DNA of 64,000 nt from Marinobacter daepoensis DSM 16072 (GTDB lineage: Bacteria; Pseudomonadota; Gammaproteobacteria; Pseudomonadales; Oleiphilaceae): positions 124,001 to 188,000 of the forward strand of contig NZ_ATWI01000009.1 in NCBI RefSeq assembly GCF_000421165.1, written 5' to 3'. The position numbers and the translations under genes are program-made. The notes under the pieces are model-generated. The model saw nothing but the letters and a program-made list of their open reading frames with translations, made no database searches and was not told the origin of the DNA. Positions 57,870-64,000 of the stretch are shown here, piece by piece (positions within the stretch are counted from its first letter, which is position 1; every line of letters starts with the position of its first letter).

Positions 57870-58502
57870 CTAGCGATAATAGATGTGGCTGGTCAGCCGG
57901 AGCTGATCCTGTTCGTCATCATCCAGGTAGGGAAGCAAAAGGTGCAGCATCTGGTAAACGCCCCTGCCAGGGTCCACCGCTTCCCGGTCCTCCAGGTGTG
58001 ATAAGGTGTCGAAACTGCTCCAGTAGCACACCGTCAGAGTGAGTTGTTCGCACAGGGAGGCCAGTTCCTCCTCGGGAATAGACATGATGCCCTGCCGGCG
58101 AAAACTTTCACACAGTACCTTAAACGCCTCGCCTTTTTTCTTCAGTATTCTTCGAAACCTCACTTGAAGCCGGTCATAGCGGGAGAGCACGTTGACCAGA
58201 TCCTGATACAGGAAGCGATAACGCGCTACGGCTTCAAACAGCAGGTGCAGGAAGAAGCTGAACTGATCCATGGGGACGTCCGCATCCTCTGGCACCGCCA
58301 GCAAATCCAGCATTTCAGCTTCATAAGCCTGAAACAGCTCCTCGACAATGTCGCCCTTGCTCTTGAAATGGTAATAAAGGTTGCCCGGACTGATCTCCAT
58401 TTCGTCTGAGATCAGCAGGGTCGTCACGTTCGGCTCGCCCAGGCTGTTGAACAGCAGCAGGCTGGTGTTGAGTATCCGGTCCCTGGTTTTAATTTTTTTC
58501 AT
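57870..58502 (-). CDS. TetR family regulator, PhaD-like
   Basis: The 210-residue protein has an N-terminal HTH (RDRILNTSLLLFNSLGEPNVTTLLISDEMEISPGNLYYHFKSKGDI by position 1-53) and a helical ligand domain. The GEPN-TTL-IS--M-ISPGNLYYHF pattern is that of PhaD, the activator of PHA genes in Pseudomonas, which responds to acyl-CoA-type ligands. Its convergence with a phasin gene supports a PHA role. It follows xthA on the same strand by 18 bases. Confidence 0.82.
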   Translation of the reverse strand: MKKIKTRDRILNTSLLLFNSLGEPNVTTLLISDEMEISPGNLYYHFKSKGDIVEELFQAYEAEMLDLLAVPEDADVPMDQFSFFLHLLFEAVARYRFLYQDLVNVLSRYDRLQVRFRRILKKKGEAFKVLCESFRRQGIMSIPEEELASLCEQLTLTVCYWSSFDTLSHLEDREAVDPGRGVYQMLHLLLPYLDDDEQDQLRLTSHIYYR

Positions 58503-58520
58503 CGGTTGTGTCCCGATCGG

Positions 58521-59333
58521 TCAAAGCTCAAATTCAGCCCAGACCGGGCAATGATCGGAGGGGCGTTCCATGCCTCGGATCTCATAGGCGACCCCGGCAG
58601 CCCGGGCACTGGGAAGCAGGCTGTCACTGGCCATGATCAGGTCAATACGCAGTCCGCGCTTCGGGTCCCGGTCGAAACCTTTGCTGCGGTAGTCAAACCA
58701 GCTGAATGTGTTGCTCTCCTGCGGATGCAGGTGCCTGAACACATCGGTATACCCCCGTTGCTCAACCTGACCAAGCCATTCACGCTCTTCGGGGAGAAAG
58801 CTGCACTTACCGGAGCGTAACCAGCGTTTTGCGTTGTCGGGGCCAATCCCGATATCCTGGTCGGTAGGGGAAATATTCATGTCCCCCATGACAACAACGT
58901 GGCCCGGGGTTTTGGCAAGGTCATCAAGGTACTGCATCAGATCCGCATAGAACTTCTGCTTAGCGGGAAATTTGACCGGGTGGTCCCGGCTTTCACCCTG
59001 GGGGAAGTAGCCATTGATGACGGTCAGGCGCTCTCCGTTCACCGTAAAATGGCCCGTGATCAGCCTTCGCTGGGAGTCTGCGCCGTCGCTGGGGTAGCCT
59101 TTCACGACGCTTTCCGGCTCTTCCCGTGATAACAGGGCAACGCCGTAGTGGGTTTTCTGGCCATGAAAATGAACGTGGTAGCCAAGTGCCTGAATGGCTT
59201 CCACCGGAAATTCCTCGTCGGTAACCTTGGTTTCCTGCAGACCGATAACATCCGGATTGAGCTGCTGGATGACGGCTTCCAGCTGGTGCAGGCGGGTGCG
59301 GATACTGTTGACGTTGAACGACACGAACATCAT
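58521..59333 (-). CDS. xthA: Exodeoxyribonuclease III
   Basis: XthA, 270 residues, is the AP endonuclease and 3'-exonuclease of base excision repair. Catalytic motifs are LQETKV, the Asp/Asn pair in [15 protein letters not shown] and the final [16 protein letters not shown] precedes the start at about 10 bases; the first two codons are both ATG. It is followed by the TetR gene. The 78-base gap upstream to the exported-protein gene shows an AT-rich stretch only. Confidence 0.94.
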   Translation of the reverse strand: MMFVSFNVNSIRTRLHQLEAVIQQLNPDVIGLQETKVTDEEFPVEAIQALGYHVHFHGQKTHYGVALLSREEPESVVKGYPSDGADSQRRLITGHFTVNGERLTVINGYFPQGESRDHPVKFPAKQKFYADLMQYLDDLAKTPGHVVVMGDMNISPTDQDIGIGPDNAKRWLRSGKCSFLPEEREWLGQVEQRGYTDVFRHLHPQESNTFSWFDYRSKGFDRDPKRGLRIDLIMASDSLLPSARAAGVAYEIRGMERPSDHCPVWAEFEL

Positions 59334-59411
59334 GAGCGAAAAATCTCCGAAAAAATTTTCCGCGAGTTTAACACACCCCGGGGGCTCTGCCGTCTGGCGC
59401 CAACGACGGGA

Positions 59412-60146
59412 TCAGGGTGTCAGTTCACAACCCGGTAAACGGACGACCTGGTAACGAATGTGGGCCACATGGTTGGCGTCTTCATCGCGGCGAACATTGG
59501 TAAGCCCGAAGTAGTCTGTCAGCGCCCCATCGGCCCGGTACCCGAGCAGGATAGGGTCAACCAACAATCTGAGCAACACGCTGGTCGGGCGGATCTGGAT
59601 GGTAACATCTGCATCAATCTGGTCCGAGTTGGCAGGCTCCAGCACAAAACCATAATGGTCACCGCGGGTAGGGGCCAGAAACCGAAAAGTGATCGACTCC
59701 CCGGCGACGATGCGTTCCCAGTTGGCTCTGACAAAGTGGTCGAAACCAGAATCCACCACCAGTGCCGGGTCGGCCTCGACAGAAAACGCCTTCTCATGGC
59801 CGGATGGGGGTTGCCAGGCAATGCTCAGCGATTGTTCTTTGGGGTAGGTGATTTGCAGCCGCTCTCCGAACAAGGGTTGGTGGAATAGTACTTCCGGCCG
59901 GAACGGCGTATCCAGGTAAGTAAGCTGCTTGGTCGCGAAGGTGGCGTCGCCTTCCTGTTTGAAATAGTTCACGTTATGGTCACGAGGGGCGAACATGCCC
60001 TGGATACAGGCTCCATCAACACGATGATGCTCGCGGTATAGGGCGTTTCCTCTATCGAACGCGGTTCCGGCAAACTCGAATACGGCAGCGTGGGCTCGCA
60101 GAGCAATCAAGGCCAACAGGGGCAGAGCCCAGAGTTTGGGCTTCAT
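59412..60146 (-). CDS. Exported protein of unknown function, last gene of the lipid operon
   Basis: The 244-residue protein (ATG at 60146) has a signal peptide ending near residue 20 (LIALRAHA, then AVFEF) and is otherwise soluble and beta-rich: QLTYLDTPFRPEVLFHQPL, SITFRFLAPTRGDHYGF, VTIQIRPTSVLLRLL and a late GALTDYFGLTNVRRD. A Cys pair, in ACIQGMF and in the last residues PGCELTP, may form a disulfide. I recognise no family. Its ATG overlaps the DUF2878 stop (ATGA), so it is translationally coupled to that gene. Confidence 0.82.
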   Translation of the reverse strand: MKPKLWALPLLALIALRAHAAVFEFAGTAFDRGNALYREHHRVDGACIQGMFAPRDHNVNYFKQEGDATFATKQLTYLDTPFRPEVLFHQPLFGERLQITYPKEQSLSIAWQPPSGHEKAFSVEADPALVVDSGFDHFVRANWERIVAGESITFRFLAPTRGDHYGFVLEPANSDQIDADVTIQIRPTSVLLRLLVDPILLGYRADGALTDYFGLTNVRRDEDANHVAHIRYQVVRLPGCELTP

Positions 60147-60664
60147 GGTTCCAGCTCCGTGTACAGGGTTTTTCGGATAAACAGGAGCAGAGGAAACAGC
60201 AGCAGCCAGCCGATGGCCATGGCTACCAGAGACACAGTGAGATTCGGCAGGGCAACGATGCCGAGATGGCTGGCGGACCAATAGGCAAACGGGCCTGCAA
60301 CGGGGGCTAAAAACCAAGGGTGCCAGCGTCGCTGCCCAACCCAGCCAAGTGAGTGGCACAGGGTGGTCATGAACAGGGCCCAGATGGCGATCAGCCAGGG
60401 TGGTGCAGCTATTACCTCGATGCTGGAATCCAGTGCCAGCACGCCTGCATGGAACCATAAAGTATCCATTAGGCCACCAAGCACCACACCAAAGCCAACA
60501 AACTGAAGTTCCGCAAACCGTTGCTTGCTGACCAGAGTAAAGTGCAGCATCAGAAGCGCCACCACCAGTCCTGCCGAGGCCAGTCCCGGATAAATTACGC
60601 AGGCCAGCCAGCCAACCTGAAAAAGCAGGAAGTTCAGTATGTTGCGAGCACTTCCTGAAGTCAT
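60143..60664 (-). CDS. DUF2878 family inner-membrane protein
   Basis: The 173-residue protein has five or six predicted transmembrane helices (starting with ILNFLLFQVGWLACVI and ending with WLLLFPLLLFIRKTLY) and the GVVLGGLMDTLWFHAG segment in the middle. It belongs to DUF2878, of unknown function, a family usually found beside CFA-like methyltransferases and DUF1365 genes. Start and stop overlap its neighbours by four bases each. Confidence 0.82.
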   Translation of the reverse strand: MTSGSARNILNFLLFQVGWLACVIYPGLASAGLVVALLMLHFTLVSKQRFAELQFVGFGVVLGGLMDTLWFHAGVLALDSSIEVIAAPPWLIAIWALFMTTLCHSLGWVGQRRWHPWFLAPVAGPFAYWSASHLGIVALPNLTVSLVAMAIGWLLLFPLLLFIRKTLYTELEP

Positions 60665-61938
60665 TGTACGCTCAGGATGTTGGCGCGCTTGTTGGCCGGT
60701 TTGGCCATCAACAGGTGGGCAACGCCGATGGCTCGCTCGCTGAAACCTGCCTCACAGTAGGCGAAATAGAAGTGCCAGAGCCGTTGGAACAACGGATCAT
60801 ACCCAAGTTTCTCCAGCTCTGACTGGCAGCCCATGAAGCGACTGCACCAGTCTTTTAGCGTTCGGGCATAGTGGAACCCGAAGTCTTCAGAATGAGTCAG
60901 AACCAGATCAGAGCCACGGCTCATCGAGGCGAGAATGGCGCCAAACGAAGGGATAAAACTACCTGGAAAAATATAGCGCTGGATGAAGTCTACGTTTTTA
61001 AGGGCCCGTTCATACCGTTGCTCTGGCATGTTGATGGCCTGAATCAGAGCCAGCCCATCGGGCTTCAGCAGTTGGCTGATTCGGGACAGGTAACTGTCGA
61101 GAAACTGGGGGCCGACGGCCTCGATCATTTCTATCGAAACCAGCTTGTCGAACTTCCCGTTGAGATCACGGTAATCGTCGAACAACAGCGTGATTCGGTC
61201 CTCCAGGCCTTCAGCGCGTACCCGATCCCGGGCGAGTTCAAGTTGTTCATGGGAAATGGTGGTTGTGGTGACATGGCAGCCATAGTATTTGGCGGCATGA
61301 ATTGCGAAGCCTCCCCATCCAGTGCCGATTTCGACTACCTGATCCTCCGGGCTTAAGTCCAGCTTGCGACAGATGGTGTCGAGTTTGTGGACGGCGGCTT
61401 CCTCAAGGGTAGCATCCTCACGTGGGTAGATAGCGGAGGAATACATCATGGTGGGATCAAGGAACAACCGGAACAGCTCATTACCAAGATCATAGTGGGC
61501 GCTGATGTTTTTACGGGAGCCTTCCGGAGTGTTTCGGTTCAGCCAGTGCAAAGCTTTCAGCGCAGGCTTGCTGACCCACGCAAACCGGTCCTCAAAGCGA
61601 TTCATGGTATCAAGATTGCGAGTAAAGAACCGGAGCAGTGCGGTCAGATCCGGTGAGCTCCAGTCCCCCGCTACATAGGATTCGGCGGCGCCAATACTGC
61701 CACCGGTGACCAGATCCCGCCAGGTACTGTGGTTGTGAATCACCAGTTCTGCACTGGGGTAGCGCTCGTCGTCATCCCCGAAGGTCAGTGTTTCTGATCC
61801 GGCCTCCCGTATGATCATCCGACCGTGACCAAGTGCTGACAATTGCCGGCACACCAGCGTTTTGGCCACACGGCTGATCAACGGCAGTGGCTGGCGGCCA
61901 GAGCGCTGGTGTTCAACGGATGTGTTCAGGTTCTCCAT
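60661..61938 (-). CDS. cfa: Cyclopropane-fatty-acyl-phospholipid synthase-like methyltransferase
   Basis: The 425-residue protein uses SAM to alkylate acyl chains in phospholipids. It has the substrate signature HYDLGNELFRLFLDPTMMYS near 148-167, SAM motif VEIGTGWGGFA at 202-212, the IEMIEAVGPQF loop and the late FYFAYCEAGFSERAIG. Its length is a little above the 382 of E. coli Cfa owing to an N-terminal extension. The setting with DUF1365 and an FAD oxidoreductase suggests a modified product rather than plain cyclopropane fatty acid. The gene start overlaps the DUF1365 end by 13 bases. Confidence 0.9.
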   Translation of the reverse strand: MENLNTSVEHQRSGRQPLPLISRVAKTLVCRQLSALGHGRMIIREAGSETLTFGDDDERYPSAELVIHNHSTWRDLVTGGSIGAAESYVAGDWSSPDLTALLRFFTRNLDTMNRFEDRFAWVSKPALKALHWLNRNTPEGSRKNISAHYDLGNELFRLFLDPTMMYSSAIYPREDATLEEAAVHKLDTICRKLDLSPEDQVVEIGTGWGGFAIHAAKYYGCHVTTTTISHEQLELARDRVRAEGLEDRITLLFDDYRDLNGKFDKLVSIEMIEAVGPQFLDSYLSRISQLLKPDGLALIQAINMPEQRYERALKNVDFIQRYIFPGSFIPSFGAILASMSRGSDLVLTHSEDFGFHYARTLKDWCSRFMGCQSELEKLGYDPLFQRLWHFYFAYCEAGFSERAIGVAHLLMAKPANKRANILSVQ

Positions 61939-62822
61939 GAGCTGACCCTTCCTGCCGAATCGTTCTCGTGTTTTCCGGATGGCCTTTCGGTGACGTCCAG
62001 CCCCGTATCCTCAACGCCGCGCCGGCAGGCGCGTTCGCTTGTTTCCAGTTTGTCTGGGTGTGTGTGAAACGGCGTGCCTTTGAGTTTCAGTTTCAGAGCG
62101 TTCCAGTAGATGCCGGCAACACCCTTGAGGGTTTCCAGAGGAAACCGACGCAGGCTTTCATGGAGGGTTTTACGATCAAGTCCCCTTCGTTGGACTACCA
62201 GCGTTGCATCAAAATGCTTGTGGCCTTCTTCTTCCACGTTCATGTGAATGCGCAGATCGGTACCCCGAAAGCTGAACAGCCAGCGGTAATGCTGGTTCAT
62301 GCCGTTAAATGGGGAGACATGAAAGCGTTTGCTGAAGGCAAAACGTTCCGTGTGCCAGGCGTTGTCCGAAGCAGACCCTGGTTGTATGCATTCGAGGCAG
62401 TACACATGCCGTTGTTTCCAGGGGGTATTGGTGATCTGCACGATAATCGCTCTCGGGATGTCACCCGATTCAGGGTGGCAGCCCCGCTCATAGCAAAGAT
62501 AAAAGCTCACGGGATTGAAGATGTGGCCCAGATACCGTGGGTGGGTGATCAGCTCAATCGGGCCATCCGGAGCCCATCCTGTGGCGCTTTTCACTCGATT
62601 GAAGACCGCCTGACGCAGGTTAGGGACCTCTGGGTCAAGATAGTCGCGACGATAGAGCGCCAGCCAGTTCAGGCGCTCCAGCGAAAAAAACGGGCTCGCG
62701 CTGGTAACGATTGACCATTCGTCGAGGTCGATGGCGAGGAGGCCGATGTTATATCGAAATTCGTGCCGAACCGGCTGCTTACGGCGGTGTCTGATTGTAC
62801 CTTCGAGCCACTGACTGGGCAT
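61926..62822 (-). CDS. DUF1365 family protein
   Basis: The 298-residue protein belongs to DUF1365, a family of unknown function found almost always between an FAD oxidoreductase and a CFA-like enzyme. Conserved segments are RHEFRYNIGLLAIDLDE, THPRYLGHIFNPVSFYLCYERG, IIVQITNTPWKQRHVYCLE and KRFHVSPFNGMNQHYRW. It has no signal peptide. The FAD gene stop lies two bases upstream and the end overlaps cfa by 13. Confidence 0.9.
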   Translation of the reverse strand: MPSQWLEGTIRHRRKQPVRHEFRYNIGLLAIDLDEWSIVTSASPFFSLERLNWLALYRRDYLDPEVPNLRQAVFNRVKSATGWAPDGPIELITHPRYLGHIFNPVSFYLCYERGCHPESGDIPRAIIVQITNTPWKQRHVYCLECIQPGSASDNAWHTERFAFSKRFHVSPFNGMNQHYRWLFSFRGTDLRIHMNVEEEGHKHFDATLVVQRRGLDRKTLHESLRRFPLETLKGVAGIYWNALKLKLKGTPFHTHPDKLETSERACRRGVEDTGLDVTERPSGKHENDSAGRVSSWRT

Positions 62823-62824
62823 GG

Positions 62825-64000
62825 TCAGAGCTCCACCCCGAAGTCACGGGCGACTCTTACCGCGCTACGCACACCGTCTTCGTGAAAGCCATTGAACCAG
62901 TATGCTCCGCAAAAGTGCGTACGGTTTCGATTGCCAATGTCGTCATAGCGCTCTTGTGCGGCGACCGCTTCAAGGGTGAATACCGGATGATGGTACTCAA
63001 ACCGCTTGATCACTGTTTGTGGATCAATATCCTTACTGCGGTTAAGAGTCACACAGAAGGTTTCCGGAGCATCGTCATAGTTCTGGAGAATGTTCATGTT
63101 GTAGGTCACGGACACTGGCTGGGTGCTGTGTTCCGGAATGGCGTAGTTCCAGGCTGCCCAGGCCAGGCGATTGGAGGGCAGCATCCTGGTGTCAGTGTGC
63201 AAGACCACATCATTCTTCTGGTAAGCAACGGCACCAAGAATCTCCTGTTCGTCGGTGGTGGCATCGTCCAGCATGGCCAGAGTCTGGTCGCTGTGGCAGC
63301 CGAATATTACTTGGTCGAACCGGTGTGTCTTGCCGTTTGACACAATCGTCACGCCGTCCGGATCACGTGCCACCGAGGTAACCGGGCTGTTCAGGTGGGT
63401 GCAATCGCCCAATCGCTCCATCATCCGGTGGACGTAGGTCGCAGAGCCGCCGGAAATAACCCGCCATGTTGGCCGGTCATCTACGGAAAGCATGCCATGG
63501 TTGTTAAAAAACTGGAGGAAGAACCGGATCGGGAATTGCTCAAGCACGATTTCCGGTGCAGACCAGATCGCCGCACCCATGGGTACAATATAGTAGTGAC
63601 GGAAATACCGGCTGTAACCGTTCCGGTTCAGGTAACCTCCGAGCGTTTCTCCGTCCGGAATCGTGCCGGTCGCGAGATCGCTTCGGGTTTCCTTGTTGAA
63701 GCGCAGAATTTCCCGAATCATTTTCAGGAACCTCAGATTGAGGAGGTTTCGGCGCTGGGCAAACAACGTATTCAGGCTGGTTCCGTTGTATTGCAGGCCA
63801 GTGGCGTGACAGTCGACGCTGAAACTCATGTCGCTGACTTCAGACCGCACCCCGAGCCGATCCATTAACTTGATGAAGTAAGGGTACGTCCAGTCATTGA
63901 ATACGATGAACCCCGTGTTTACCGGCCAGGAGCGGCCGCCCGCCTGAACCTGCTCAGTATTGGTATGGCCGCCGGCGTAGTCGTTCGCCTCGAAGAGTTG
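62825..64000 (-). CDS. FAD-dependent amine-oxidase-type oxidoreductase (partial, 5' end off window)
   Basis: The frame is open to the end of the window, so the N-terminal dinucleotide-binding motif is missing; the ATG at 63865 is internal. The visible part, 391 residues, begins with EANDYAGGHTNT, the end of the FAD ribose-binding segment, then NTGFIVFNDWTYPYF, a pattern of the NAD(P)/FAD-binding proteins that pair with DUF1365 and CFA genes. The C-terminal part has FCGAYWFNGFHEDGVRSAVRVA, where FAD contacts the substrate channel. It probably dehydrogenates or saturates an acyl chain. It is the first visible gene of the operon; upstream genes may follow outside. Confidence 0.9.
   Translation of the reverse strand, partial: QLFEANDYAGGHTNTEQVQAGGRSWPVNTGFIVFNDWTYPYFIKLMDRLGVRSEVSDMSFSVDCHATGLQYNGTSLNTLFAQRRNLLNLRFLKMIREILRFNKETRSDLATGTIPDGETLGGYLNRNGYSRYFRHYYIVPMGAAIWSAPEIVLEQFPIRFFLQFFNNHGMLSVDDRPTWRVISGGSATYVHRMMERLGDCTHLNSPVTSVARDPDGVTIVSNGKTHRFDQVIFGCHSDQTLAMLDDATTDEQEILGAVAYQKNDVVLHTDTRMLPSNRLAWAAWNYAIPEHSTQPVSVTYNMNILQNYDDAPETFCVTLNRSKDIDPQTVIKRFEYHHPVFTLEAVAAQERYDDIGNRNRTHFCGAYWFNGFHEDGVRSAVRVARDFGVEL

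Noticed and set aside
60147..60458. Upstream extension of the exported-protein gene by 104 codons
   Set aside because: The added part overlaps DUF2878 in another frame; ATG at 60146 starts a clean signal peptide and overlaps the DUF2878 stop as ATGA.

Overview
The window looks like a chromosomal core segment of a gammaproteobacterium related to Pseudomonas, most likely Marinobacter or a close marine relative. The basis is gene order, recalled rather than searched: leuCDB-asd-fimV-truA-trpF-accD-folC-cvpA-purF-metZ, lolA-rarA-serS-(cysG), fabI-yej/npp-mltD-gloB-methyltransferase-rnhA-dnaQ, fimL, cysI-DUF934, metH, nfuA and tusDCBE-yccA-tRNA-Ser are all arranged much as in Pseudomonas. The products are typical of an aerobic, motile, polar gammaproteobacterium. 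I see no insertion sequence, prophage, CRISPR array, integrase or rRNA operon.

Layout. Positions 1-7.5 kb: leucine genes leuC (5' end outside the window), leuD and leuB, then asd and the polar-hub/type IV pilus gene fimV. 7.5-17.6 kb: a tightly packed plus-strand run truA-trpF-trpB-trpA-accD-folC-dedD-cvpA-purF-metZ with several translational overlaps. 17.7-24.5 kb: ftsK, lolA, rarA, serS and a stand-alone uroporphyrinogen-III methyltransferase. 24.5-28 kb: DAHP synthase (minus strand), then a DUF1631 protein and a PilZ protein. 28-37.2 kb, minus strand: fabI, a Yej/Npp-type peptide ABC importer (ATPase, two permeases, binding protein), mltD and gloB. 37.3-41.3 kb: methyltransferase, rnhA, dnaQ and fimL. 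41.3-51.7 kb: SCP2 protein, sohB, cysI with its DUF934 partner, a 34-residue membrane peptide, DUF2970, metH, nfuA and a DUF445 protein. 51.7-57.1 kb: the tRNA-thiolation genes tusDCBE, yccA, tRNA-Ser(UGA), hemH, and an H2S/sulfur-type cluster of two YeeE/YedE half-transporters plus a Blh-like sulfurtransferase. 57.4-59.3 kb: phasin, PhaD-like TetR regulator, xthA. 59.4-64 kb: a coupled five-gene minus-strand operon (FAD oxidoreductase running off the edge, DUF1365, CFA-type methyltransferase, DUF2878, exported protein) that looks like a membrane acyl-chain modification system.

Themes. Sulfur metabolism recurs (cysI/DUF934, metZ, metH, tusBCDE, nfuA, YedE pair with sulfurtransferase). Two Pil-Chp/cAMP pathway factors, FimV and FimL, lie in one window. 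The least described units are the 59.4-64 kb lipid operon, the DUF1631-PilZ pair, the 34-residue peptide gene and an orphan terminator at 57.16-57.19 kb that implies an unannotated minus-strand transcript. Starts were corrected from the longest open frame wherever a ribosome binding site or family alignment argued for it; every regulatory site is a by-eye call.
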